DNA of 5,254 bases, taken from Petrotoga sp. UBA5851 (GTDB lineage Bacteria; Thermotogota; Thermotogae; Petrotogales; Petrotogaceae). The stretch is taken from positions 1-5,254 of the forward strand of contig DJGH01000072.1 of the NCBI GenBank assembly GCA_002431635.1. Reading direction: 5' to 3'. Positions 1-5,254 of the stretch are shown piece by piece. Each line of letters begins with the position of its first letter. The first letter of the stretch is position 1. The notes beneath the pieces were generated by a model. It searched no databases. It worked only from the letters and a program-made list of their open reading frames with translations, and was not told where the DNA came from. The translations under genes were made by a program, and so were the position numbers.

Positions 1-45
1 GCCCATAACACCCAAAAGTATTATTGTACTTATTATAACTGTCAT
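1..45 (-). CDS. rnfB: RnfB, N-terminal fragment (ferredoxin-side subunit of the Rnf complex)
   Basis: Only the first 15 codons are in the window; the gene runs off the left edge. The visible peptide is MTVIISTIILLGVMG, a hydrophobic start that fits the single N-terminal membrane helix of RnfB. The rest of the family (a Fe-S domain and ferredoxin-like 4Fe-4S clusters that take electrons from reduced ferredoxin) lies outside and cannot be checked. The start is supported by a G-rich ribosome site six bases upstream, which begins directly at the rnfA stop codon. Identity rests mainly on position: rnfB follows rnfA as the last gene in the common clostridial order CDGEAB. The hydrophobic start supports this but would not be diagnostic alone. 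Confidence 0.85.
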   Translation of the reverse strand, partial: MTVIISTIILLGVMG

Positions 46-51
46 CTTATA

Positions 52-57
52 CCCCCT
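52..57 (-). promoter_or_regulatory. Ribosome binding site of rnfB, abutting the rnfA stop codon
   Basis: On the minus strand AGGGGG lies six bases before the rnfB ATG and directly follows the TAA of rnfA. Ribosomes ending rnfA would therefore stop on top of this site, which suggests coupled translation of the two subunits. It supports the ATG at 43-45 as the rnfB start. Confidence 0.7.
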
Positions 58-633
58 TTATAACTTAACTAATCCGGAAAATCCCATAAATGCAAGCGAT
101 AAAAGACTTGCAGTTATAAGTGATATCGCAGTTCCTTTGAAAGGAGCCGGAATATCTGAAAATTCCATTCTTTCTCTTATAGCAGCAAAAATTATGAGAG
201 CCATAGAGAAACCTACGGCCGAAGAAAATCCATTCACAACAGACTCTATAAAGGAGTAGTTCTGCTGAGAGTTGATGAGGGCCACTCCAAGAACCGCACA
301 GTTGGTAGTTATAAGGGGCAGATATATTCCAAGTCCTTGATAGAGCGAAGGACTTGTTTTTTTGATAAAAAATTCCACAAACTGAACTAAAACCGCTATT
401 ACAAGTATAAAGACTATTATAGTAAGAAATCCCAGTCCAAGAGATATAAGAAGCTGGTTCAGAACCCATGTAAGAGCACTGGAAAGTGTAATAACGAATA
501 TAACAGCTATTGACATGCCGACTGCGGAGTCCATCTTTTTAGAAACTCCAAGGAAAGGACATATCCCTAAAAATCTTGAAAGCACAAAGTTATTTATAAG
601 TACAGCAGAGATAAATATCAGCAGTAGTCTCAT
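58..633 (-). CDS. rnfA: RnfA, integral membrane subunit of the Rnf complex
   Basis: This 191-residue protein has the usual length for RnfA (the NqrE homologue). It is almost wholly hydrophobic, with about six membrane segments. Family marks are SRFLGICPFLG at residues 19-29 and LPLITTNCAVLG at 105-116. Cys25 and Cys112 in these two motifs match the cysteines that, with their counterparts in RnfE, hold the intramembrane 2Fe-2S centre in Nqr/Rnf complexes. AIRERM at 151-156 also fits the family. RnfA and RnfE are inverted-topology paralogues that form the core through which electrons cross the membrane. The ATG overlaps the rnfE stop as ATGA, and GGTGAG lies seven bases upstream inside rnfE, so translation is probably coupled. 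The protein ends 12 bases before rnfB. Confidence 0.97.
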   Translation of the reverse strand: MRLLLIFISAVLINNFVLSRFLGICPFLGVSKKMDSAVGMSIAVIFVITLSSALTWVLNQLLISLGLGFLTIIVFILVIAVLVQFVEFFIKKTSPSLYQGLGIYLPLITTNCAVLGVALINSQQNYSFIESVVNGFSSAVGFSMALIIFAAIRERMEFSDIPAPFKGTAISLITASLLSLAFMGFSGLVKL

Positions 634-642
634 TTAGTCTCA
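625..642 (-). repeat. Short tandem repeat spanning the rnfE/rnfA junction
   Basis: The minus strand carries TGAGACTA twice with a 10-base period (first copy 642-635, second 632-625). The first copy contains part of the rnfA ribosome site and the second begins within the ATGA stop/start overlap. It may be chance in coding sequence or the trace of a small duplication that created the junction. Confidence 0.4.
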
Positions 643-1259
643 CCGGCCTTCTTTTTTTCTTTTTCTATCTTCTCTTTCCTTAAGTTAATGGCATTTATAA
701 CCGCTATAAGAATACCGAAAGTAATAAAGGCCCCGGGAGGAAGAATAAATATATACATTTTAAATGCCTGAGGAAGAATTGACAAGCCTAACCAGCTTCC
801 GTTTCCAAGAATTTCTCTTATGCTTCCCATAATAAAAAGAGCAAGAGCGTACCCTCCACCCATTCCGATACCGTCAAGAATTGAATCGATAACTCCGTTC
901 TTTGAAGCAAAAGCTTCTGCACGTCCCATTAAAACACAATTTACAACTATAAGTGGAATAAATATACCCAATACCTTCCACAGATCATACGTAAAAGCAT
1001 GCATAAGAAGATCAATCATAGTAACAAACGACGCTATGACAACTATGAATATTGGAATTCTTATCTTATTAGGGACCATCTTTCTTATTACAGATATCAC
1101 TATATTTGATAGTACAAGAACTGCTATAACAGCAATACCCATTCCAAGTGCATTTTTGGCGTTGGTCGTTGTTGCAAGTGCCGGACAAGTACCCAGAACC
1201 TGTATAAAAAGAGGATTTTCTTTTATCAATCCTTTAGTTAGATTTTTTATATCAGCCAT
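630..1259 (-). CDS. rnfE: RnfE, integral membrane subunit of the Rnf complex
   Basis: The 209-residue product is the RnfE/NqrD paralogue of RnfA, with about six membrane helices. Diagnostic stretches are VLGTCPALATTT at residues 21-32, VRKMVP-like IRKMVPNKIRIPIFIV at 58-73, FIPLIVVNCVLMGRAEAFAS at 100-119 and GSIREILGNGSW at 145-156. Cys25 and Cys108 correspond to the conserved pair that shares the intramembrane iron-sulphur centre with RnfA. The C-terminus after residue 193 is a short, very basic cytoplasmic tail rich in Lys and Glu. The ATG follows the rnfG TAA with no base between them. A purine-rich site (AGGAAGG) sits about 11 bases upstream, slightly far, so reinitiation after rnfG may contribute. 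The stop overlaps the rnfA start by four bases. Confidence 0.97.
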   Translation of the reverse strand: MADIKNLTKGLIKENPLFIQVLGTCPALATTTNAKNALGMGIAVIAVLVLSNIVISVIRKMVPNKIRIPIFIVVIASFVTMIDLLMHAFTYDLWKVLGIFIPLIVVNCVLMGRAEAFASKNGVIDSILDGIGMGGGYALALFIMGSIREILGNGSWLGLSILPQAFKMYIFILPPGAFITFGILIAVINAINLRKEKIEKEKKKAGETK

Positions 1260-1955
1260 TTATATCTCGCCTTCCTTTCTGAGATACTCTATAACCGCAT
1301 TTATACCGTTTGTGACAGCTCTGGGAGTAATTGTTGCGCCTGTCATTACATCACTTGTCTGAACTATTCCCTGTGTTTTGTTGTAAGTGATTTCTTCTTC
1401 GGTCTGAGCTATGACTCCGGCATCCTTATTAACTTTAACACCGTTTTCAAGCCCAGAACCAGGAATCAATGAAAATCTTTGCTTAACCTGTTCAAGCGAT
1501 ATATTTGCACCAAGTCCAGGAGTTTCATTTGAATAGTTTATTACCTCAATTTTATTCAGAGTCACTACTCCATCCTGCTTTATAAATGCTCCGACACAAA
1601 CAACATCCCCGCCAAAACCTACTCCGGAGAATGTGATTACATATACCTCATGAGTCTTTTCTTCAAACTTATATAAAGGCGAAAGAACTTTTGAACCATC
1701 AGCAGCTTTAAAAAGTTCGTTTTCTGTTTTTTTGTAAATATAACCGTTAAGCTTTTCTGCACTATTTGGAACACTTTCTACCAGAAGCTCATCTGTTCCA
1801 GCTTTTTTAAGAACGGACTCAATGGCGAATACTTTTGATTTGAAATCCGCTTCGTCAACTTTAGGCTTAGTAACAACATATACCAGAGCAACTAGAAAAC
1901 CTGTCACAACCATATATGCCATAAGTATTAAACCTGTTTTGATGTAATCCTTCAT
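1260..1955 (-). CDS. rnfG: RnfG, membrane-anchored flavoprotein subunit with covalent FMN
   Basis: The 231-residue protein has one N-terminal membrane helix (about residues 8-29) followed by an FMN-binding domain on the outer face of the membrane. Two family marks are visible: SNETPGLGA at 142-150 and the flavinylation motif TGATIT at 205-210. Within that motif Thr208 is the expected site where FMN is joined through a phosphoester bond, a reaction done in other bacteria by the ApbE flavin transferase (not in this window). The protein relays electrons between the other Rnf subunits. The ATG overlaps the rnfD stop as ATGA, with GGCGGTG five bases upstream inside rnfD, so translation is probably coupled. 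The size is typical of clostridial RnfG. The gene ends directly against the rnfE ATG. Confidence 0.96.
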   Translation of the reverse strand: MKDYIKTGLILMAYMVVTGFLVALVYVVTKPKVDEADFKSKVFAIESVLKKAGTDELLVESVPNSAEKLNGYIYKKTENELFKAADGSKVLSPLYKFEEKTHEVYVITFSGVGFGGDVVCVGAFIKQDGVVTLNKIEVINYSNETPGLGANISLEQVKQRFSLIPGSGLENGVKVNKDAGVIAQTEEEITYNKTQGIVQTSDVMTGATITPRAVTNGINAVIEYLRKEGEI

Positions 1956-2932
1956 TTTTTCACCGCCTTTGGAATGGTTCCGAATATTCTCGGTTTAGCA
2001 TACCTGTCTATAAGAGGAACAAGAGCATTCATTACGAGTATGGAGTAAGAGACTCCTTCAGGATAACCTCCGAAATATCTTATAACCATGGTTATAACTC
2101 CAAGCCCCATCCCAAAAATTATGCATCCCTTCGGAGTCATAGGAGAAGTCACCATATCGGTAGCCATAAAAAATGCTCCCAATGCAAACCCACCAGCGAG
2201 TATATGGAAAAGAGGAGTTCCGTATCTAACCGGATCTACAAGATAGAATATAGACGAAAAGATAAGAACAGTAGCGGTATATGACAGAGGAACCATTATT
2301 TTTATTCTTCCCCGTACGAGTAGATAGATAAATCCAAGAAGCAACGCAACAAAACTAACTTCACCGATTGAACCGGGGATGTTTCCCAAAAACATGTCAA
2401 GATAAGAAAACTTGGAAACCACTTGCTCGTAACCAGCAGTTTTAAGTGTTCCCAAAGCTGTTGCAGCAGTTATGGTATCGGCACTGCTAAGATAGTAGTA
2501 AGGCTTGTACCATGTAGTCATGGCTATAGGAAAGGAGGTCAACATAAAAACCCTTCCGACAAGTGCAGGGTTGAAAATATTTGAGCCAAGTCCTCCAAAA
2601 ACCTGTTTGGCAAGAACTATCGAAACTATTACACCTATAAGAAGCTGCCACCATTCAACAGCCACTGAAATATTCATTCCAAGGAGCAAGCCGGTAACTG
2701 CAGCAGAAAAATCTGGTTTAAACTCTTTTCTTCCTCTTACATACCTTACACAGATATATTCAATAATCTCTGCACTTACCATTGAAAAAAGCATCATGAG
2801 CAATGCTCTTACCCCGAATATCAAAGTAGAAACAATAACTGCCGGCATTAGGGCAATAAGTACATCAAGCATTATAGCCCTTGTCGTATCCTTGCTCCTT
2901 ACATGCGGAGCTGACGATGTGCTAAGTTTCAT
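1952..2932 (-). CDS. rnfD: RnfD, integral membrane flavoprotein subunit
   Basis: The 326-residue protein is the NqrB-type subunit with roughly ten membrane helices. It starts with MKLSTSSAPHVRS, matching the conserved SxSPH-like opening of RnfD. Signatures are FKPDFSAAVTGLLLGMNI at 71-88, GGLGSNIFNPALVGRVF at 113-129 and FFMATDMVTSPMTPKG at 254-269. The covalent-FMN motif is TAAT at 155-158, so Thr158 is the expected flavin site. The middle residue is Ala where the textbook motif has Gly. The start is well fixed: the stop of rnfC lies one base upstream and AGGAGG lies seven bases before the ATG, within the last codons of rnfC. With RnfA, RnfE and RnfG it forms the membrane part thought to couple electron flow to ion transport. 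Its last four bases overlap rnfG. Confidence 0.97.
   Translation of the reverse strand: MKLSTSSAPHVRSKDTTRAIMLDVLIALMPAVIVSTLIFGVRALLMMLFSMVSAEIIEYICVRYVRGRKEFKPDFSAAVTGLLLGMNISVAVEWWQLLIGVIVSIVLAKQVFGGLGSNIFNPALVGRVFMLTSFPIAMTTWYKPYYYLSSADTITAATALGTLKTAGYEQVVSKFSYLDMFLGNIPGSIGEVSFVALLLGFIYLLVRGRIKIMVPLSYTATVLIFSSIFYLVDPVRYGTPLFHILAGGFALGAFFMATDMVTSPMTPKGCIIFGMGLGVITMVIRYFGGYPEGVSYSILVMNALVPLIDRYAKPRIFGTIPKAVKK
2080..2097. repeat. 18-bp perfect palindrome inside rnfD
   Basis: TTATAACCATGGTTATAA reads the same on both strands, centred between 2088 and 2089. It lies in the codons for VITMVI of RnfD (around residues 279-284), where GTTATA occurs twice. It has no loop, so it is poor as an RNA hairpin. 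It may be a by-product of the repeated Val-Ile codons. Confidence 0.55.
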
Positions 2933-2933
2933 T

Positions 2934-4256
2934 TCACGGCCTCCTCTGCTTCATTGCTCTTATGACTTTTTTTGCTGTTTTAAATGATTTTACAAGATCA
3001 ATATCCGAAGGACAGGTATATGAACAACAACCGCACTCCATACAGTCCATAAGACCATTTTCGATTGCGGTATCGTACTGTCTGCTGTCGGAAAGATGCT
3101 TAAGAAGATATGGCTGCAGGAACATAGGACACACATGAACGCATCTTGAGCATCTTATACATGGTTTTACCTGTCTGCTGTCTACCACATCCTTGGTAAG
3201 AACTGTTATGGCGTTATTTCCCTTGAATGTCGGAAGTTCCACGTTACTTAAGGGTATACCCATCATAGGACCGCCGTATATGATTCTGTCAATTTTATCT
3301 TCCTCTATAAGCCCAACATAGTCAAGAAGCTCACTCACTTTAGTACCTATTCTGAAAATGAAATTTCCTGGATTTTTTACTCCTTCTCCGGTAAGCGATA
3401 TGCCTCTTTCTACAAGAGGTCTGCCGTTTACTACTGCATCATACACAGCATACACCGTAGAAACGTTAAACACTACACAGCCTACATCGATCGGAAGCTT
3501 TCCGCTGGGAACTTCTCTTTTCGTAACACCGTATATAAGCTGTTTTTCAGCACCTTGCGGATACTTGGTTTTTAATCTGGCTATCTCTATAGGATAGTCT
3601 TTTGCTGCATTTTTCATACATTCGTAAGAAGACGGCTTATTATCTTCTATACCTATAAAAGCTTTTCTTGCACCTGTAGCATGCATTATAATTCTTATTC
3701 CGGTTATTATTTTTTCCGAGTACTCTATCATTATACGGTCATCTATTGTAATATAAGGTTCGCATTCAGCAGTGTTTATTATGAGAATCTCAGCTTTTTT
3801 ATCTTTGGGTATCATCATTTTCACATGAGCCGGAAACATTGCCCCGCCAAGTCCAACGATTCCTGCTTGCTTTACTGTATCTACTATCTGTTCGGATGAC
3901 ATTGAAAGAAAATTCTCGCTATGTTCAAGAAGTTCCCATTCTTCCTCACCATCCCTGTTTATTACAACTACATCATCATTCATTCCTGTGGCTGAATTGA
4001 CAAGCTTTTTAATTTCTACAACTTCGCCTGTAACAGAAGAATGCAGATTAGCAGATATAAGACCGTTTGCCTGTGCTATCAGTTGTCCGGTTTTCACTTT
4101 ATCTCCTACAGAAACAATTATCTTTGAGGGGGCACCCAGATTGTTCGAAGTATACATGAACACAGTCTGTGGCAGTGGCAGCCTCTTTATGGATTGGTTT
4201 TCTGATAACTTCTTTTCGGGCGGATGTACTCCGCCTTTGAAAGTAAGCAAAGACAT
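2934..4256 (-). CDS. rnfC: RnfC, NADH-binding iron-sulphur subunit of the Rnf complex
   Basis: The chosen start gives 440 residues beginning MSLLTFKGGVHPPEKK, the normal RnfC opening. Next comes a barrel-sandwich region with VGDKVKTGQ near residues 50-57. A Gly-rich nucleotide site follows, GIVGLGGAMFPAHVK at 132-146, then NTAECEPYITIDDR at 161-174. Near the C-terminus are two CxxCxxCxxxCP motifs for two 4Fe-4S clusters: Cys366/369/372/376 and Cys405/408/411/415. RnfC is the cytoplasmic, membrane-associated subunit that exchanges electrons with NAD(H). The protein ends soon after the second cluster, so it lacks the long Ala/Lys-rich tail of gammaproteobacterial RnfC. The ATG at 4254-4256 has a perfect AGGAGG seven bases upstream. 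The frame stays open to an ATG at 4337, but that start would precede the predicted promoter and has no ribosome site. It is the first gene of the operon. Confidence 0.97.
   Translation of the reverse strand: MSLLTFKGGVHPPEKKLSENQSIKRLPLPQTVFMYTSNNLGAPSKIIVSVGDKVKTGQLIAQANGLISANLHSSVTGEVVEIKKLVNSATGMNDDVVVINRDGEEEWELLEHSENFLSMSSEQIVDTVKQAGIVGLGGAMFPAHVKMMIPKDKKAEILIINTAECEPYITIDDRIMIEYSEKIITGIRIIMHATGARKAFIGIEDNKPSSYECMKNAAKDYPIEIARLKTKYPQGAEKQLIYGVTKREVPSGKLPIDVGCVVFNVSTVYAVYDAVVNGRPLVERGISLTGEGVKNPGNFIFRIGTKVSELLDYVGLIEEDKIDRIIYGGPMMGIPLSNVELPTFKGNNAITVLTKDVVDSRQVKPCIRCSRCVHVCPMFLQPYLLKHLSDSRQYDTAIENGLMDCMECGCCSYTCPSDIDLVKSFKTAKKVIRAMKQRRP
2940..2945 (-). promoter_or_regulatory. Ribosome binding site of rnfD, embedded in the end of rnfC
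   Basis: AGGAGG on the minus strand encodes two of the last arginines of RnfC and sits seven bases before the rnfD ATG. It fixes the rnfD start and gives that cistron a strong independent site in addition to coupling through the one-base gap. Confidence 0.8.
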
Positions 4257-4263
4257 TATGCAG

Positions 4264-4269
4264 CCTCCT
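4264..4269 (-). promoter_or_regulatory. Ribosome binding site that fixes the rnfC start
   Basis: A consensus AGGAGG lies seven bases upstream of the ATG at 4254-4256. The resulting N-terminus matches the RnfC family, so this site decides between that ATG and the in-frame ATG at 4335-4337. Confidence 0.9.
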
Positions 4270-4299
4270 TTATAATTCACAAAATATATTCCTTTATTA

Positions 4300-4328
4300 A
4301 TTTTACTACATACTTTAATTTGATGCAA
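4300..4328 (-). promoter_or_regulatory. Predicted sigma-A-type promoter of the rnf operon
   Basis: On the minus strand a -35-like TTGCAT (4328-4323) is separated by 17 bases from a good -10 hexamer TAAAAT (4305-4300). Transcription would start near 4293, giving a leader of about 35-40 bases that carries the rnfC ribosome site. The -35 matches consensus at only three of six positions, which leaves room for an activator. This is the only gap between genes long enough to hold a promoter, and its position upstream of rnfC fits. The transcript start is inferred, not seen. Confidence 0.6.
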
Positions 4329-4336
4329 GTATTGCA
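4324..4336. promoter_or_regulatory. Small dyad overlapping the -35 hexamer, possible operator
   Basis: TGCAA-GTA-TTGCA is a perfect inverted repeat with 5-base arms and a 3-base spacer, covering most of the predicted -35 element. Its place is where a regulator would block or help RNA polymerase. It does not match the Rex consensus or any other operator I know, and arms this short can arise by chance. Confidence 0.25.
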
Positions 4337-4362
4337 AAACTTTTTACTGAAGATGATTTTAG

Positions 4363-4380
4363 AAAAATATACTTATTTTT
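4363..4380 (-). terminator. Weak AT-only inverted repeat just after the small membrane-protein gene
   Basis: AAAAATA and TATTTTT form a perfect 7-bp dyad around a 4-base loop, starting one base beyond the stop of the upstream gene. The position is right for a terminator, but the stem has no G-C pair and no T-run follows it, so it would be a poor one. I list it as a candidate only. Confidence 0.2.
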
Positions 4381-4381
4381 A

Positions 4382-4657
4382 TCATTGATTTATATATGTG
4401 AATTCCTTACCATTAACTTCAAAAATATAGATGGTTGCATCCGAGGAGATATACACTCTTTTAGGACTTATTTCATCTAAAAAAGAATCCAAAGTAAAAC
4501 TTTGGATTCTTTCAACCTGATTTATTATTCCAACCGATTTTTGATATTCTGTTTCAGTTTTTCTGCGTAACATGGCTATTTTATTGACAGTTTCAACAGT
4601 CATAACAGAAAAAAAGAGTATCAGCATCAGCATAATAAAGCTTATGACAAGCTTCAT
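4382..4657 (-). CDS. Small single-pass membrane protein of unknown function
   Basis: I do not recognise this 91-residue protein. It has an N-terminal hydrophobic helix (about residues 3-21, very rich in Leu, Ile, Met and Phe) with no lipobox. A charged, probably helical stretch follows (about 25-62), then a short C-terminal segment with beta character ending FEVNGKEFTYINQ. The start at 4655-4657 is preferred: it shares one base with the upstream stop (TGATG) and has GGAG seven bases before it. An in-frame ATG at 4673-4675 would add six residues but lacks a ribosome site. The tight junction implies that it is co-expressed with, and may act alongside, the membrane protein encoded upstream. The reading frame contains a 13-bp hairpin with a T-run, treated separately. 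It is separated from rnfC by 125 bases with a promoter, so a role in Rnf is not implied. Confidence 0.75.
   Translation of the reverse strand: MKLVISFIMLMLILFFSVMTVETVNKIAMLRRKTETEYQKSVGIINQVERIQSFTLDSFLDEISPKRVYISSDATIYIFEVNGKEFTYINQ
4482..4512 (-). terminator. Terminator-like hairpin inside the small membrane-protein gene
   Basis: On the minus strand AAAGAATCCAAAG, a 5-base loop TTTTA and CTTTGGATTCTTT form a perfect 13-bp stem, followed at once by TTTAG, so the 3' side ends in six consecutive T. This has the shape of an intrinsic terminator for transcripts going toward rnfC, though the stem has only five G-C pairs. It lies within codons for ERIQSFTLDSFLDE (residues 49-62) of a gene whose frame continues another 30 codons. 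On the plus strand the stem is followed only by CAACC, so the asymmetry points to minus-strand use. Function is inferred from shape. Confidence 0.5.
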
Positions 4658-5254
4658 CAAAATGCTCCGAGCCATATAGCCACAAGGACAATTAAAAGTA
4701 TCCCTATGGCAGAAAACCCCATAACAAGAACCAAATCAAAAGATTTTAATCTTGGAGTATATATATCTTTTTTGTTCATTGTTTCATTTGCAAAATCCAT
4801 TATTACATTAGGAGTTTCATCTTTGAAAATAATCTGACGTTCTTTTATAGATTGTTCAAGCTTTACTTTATCTATCATAACCTTGAGATTCTTATTGACA
4901 ACCGTCTTTCCCATGACTCCATTACCTAGATCAACCTTTAAAAGGAGGTACTCTGTATTTGGAATAAGTTCTTTGGATATTATCTTTGATTCAAGTGTTA
5001 ATTTTTCTGTGGATCCTTTATCCTGAATATTTAAAGTATAGATTGGATCTCCGACATCAAGTTTTATTACCGGATAACCATCTAGGGGATCAATAACAGG
5101 AAACACTTCATGAAATGACTTTACGTCATCTCTGTTAAGATAACCCGATATTCCTTCTTCACCTTTTTTTATAGCCGATGCCATCCATGTAAGATCCTCA
5201 AAATCAAACTTCTCAGCTACAATTCTTATCTCTGTTTCGTCAGCCCAGTCAAAA
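4657..5254 (-). CDS. Unknown protein with C-terminal membrane anchor, 5' end cut by the window
   Basis: I do not recognise this protein. The frame is open from its stop to the right edge, giving 198 visible residues, so the start probably lies outside. It begins with an acidic stretch (FDWADETEIRIVAEKF). A mixed, probably beta-rich domain follows (about residues 35-135), with alternating hydrophobic segments such as YPVIKLDVGDPIYTLNI. One strongly hydrophobic helix lies at about 173-196, three residues from the end. This suggests a tail-anchored protein, or a larger protein whose only visible helix is C-terminal. No cysteine or metal-binding cluster is visible. An internal ATG at 5182-5184 with GAGGAT nine bases upstream could start a 175-residue form, but the residues before it look like real protein. 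The stop shares one base with the start of the next small membrane-protein gene, so the two form a coupled pair. Confidence 0.7.
   Translation of the reverse strand, partial: FDWADETEIRIVAEKFDFEDLTWMASAIKKGEEGISGYLNRDDVKSFHEVFPVIDPLDGYPVIKLDVGDPIYTLNIQDKGSTEKLTLESKIISKELIPNTEYLLLKVDLGNGVMGKTVVNKNLKVMIDKVKLEQSIKERQIIFKDETPNVIMDFANETMNKKDIYTPRLKSFDLVLVMGFSAIGILLIVLVAIWLGAF
4665..4668 (-). promoter_or_regulatory. Ribosome binding site that fixes the start of the small membrane protein
   Basis: GGAG lies seven bases before the ATG at 4655-4657, within the last codons of the upstream gene. The alternative ATG at 4673-4675 has nothing comparable before it, so this site decides the start. Confidence 0.55.

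Noticed and set aside
65..469. A second minus-strand frame of 134 codons within rnfA
   Set aside because: It overlaps rnfA in another frame and gives a Ser/Tyr/Cys-rich translation typical of an out-of-frame read; rnfA has full family signatures.
820..1362. A 180-codon open frame on the plus strand
   Set aside because: It lies antisense to rnfE and the end of rnfG, both unmistakable. Its translation has no family resemblance and no ribosome site, so it is a shadow of minus-strand codon use.
2505..2987. A 160-codon open frame on the plus strand
   Set aside because: It is antisense to rnfD and the rnfC/rnfD junction. The composition is that of a reversed membrane-protein gene, with no independent coding evidence.
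3358..4275. Three shorter plus-strand frames (3358-3597, 3681-3899, 3988-4275)
   Set aside because: All lie opposite rnfC, whose motifs and iron-sulphur cysteines leave no doubt about the coding strand.
4276..4282. Rex-like half-site (TTGTGAA on the minus strand) in the rnfC leader
   Set aside because: A Rex operator needs an inverted second half four bases away. The sequence there does not match in either direction, so a single 7-base half-site in AT-rich DNA is not evidence.
4257..4337. A 27-residue N-terminal extension of RnfC from an ATG at 4335-4337
   Set aside because: The extension lies across the predicted promoter, has no ribosome site and is not RnfC-like, whereas the ATG at 4254-4256 has a perfect site and a family-typical N-terminus.
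4658..4675. Start of the small membrane protein at the ATG 4673-4675
   Set aside because: It gives a longer overlap with the upstream gene and has no ribosome site, while the ATG at 4655-4657 has GGAG at seven bases and a TGATG junction.
4745..4760. Short AAGATT/AATCTT inverted repeat in the upstream gene
   Set aside because: Six-base arms with a two-base loop, AT-rich and with no T-run, are expected by chance and would not fold stably.

Overview
This window is an AT-rich bacterial segment in which every gene I can support is read from the minus strand. Its core is an Rnf operon in the order rnfC-rnfD-rnfG-rnfE-rnfA-rnfB. This order, a short RnfC of 440 residues with no C-terminal repeat extension, heavy use of AGA/ATA codons and strong AGGAGG ribosome sites together suggest an anaerobic Firmicute of the Clostridia. 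A fusobacterium is the main alternative. The species cannot be named from the sequence.

Layout, in transcription order from the right edge. (1) 4657-5254 is a gene cut by the window edge. It encodes a hydrophilic, probably beta-rich domain with one C-terminal membrane helix; I do not recognise it. (2) 4382-4657 is a small gene translationally coupled to it (TGATG junction). It encodes a 91-residue protein with one N-terminal membrane helix, also unrecognised. Inside it lies a perfect 13-bp hairpin followed by a T-run on the coding strand, which looks like an intrinsic terminator placed within a gene. (3) 4257-4381 is the only real intergenic gap (125 bases). It holds a weak AT-only dyad, a sigma-A-like promoter and the rnfC ribosome site. 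(4) 4256 down to position 1 holds rnfC, rnfD, rnfG, rnfE and rnfA complete, plus the first 15 codons of rnfB. They are packed with 1-base, -4-base, 0-base, -4-base and 12-base junctions.

The Rnf products form a membrane-bound ferredoxin:NAD+ oxidoreductase that couples electron flow to Na+ or H+ export. RnfB (mostly off the window) accepts electrons from ferredoxin. RnfA and RnfE hold a shared intramembrane iron-sulphur centre. RnfD and RnfG carry covalently bound FMN, and RnfC carries 4Fe-4S clusters and the NAD(H) site. All cofactor residues checked are present. The FMN motif in RnfD reads TAAT rather than the S/T-G-A-T form seen in RnfG. No mobile element, CRISPR array, tRNA or rRNA was seen. 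Apart from the two unknown upstream genes and the intragenic hairpin, this is an ordinary energy-metabolism locus.
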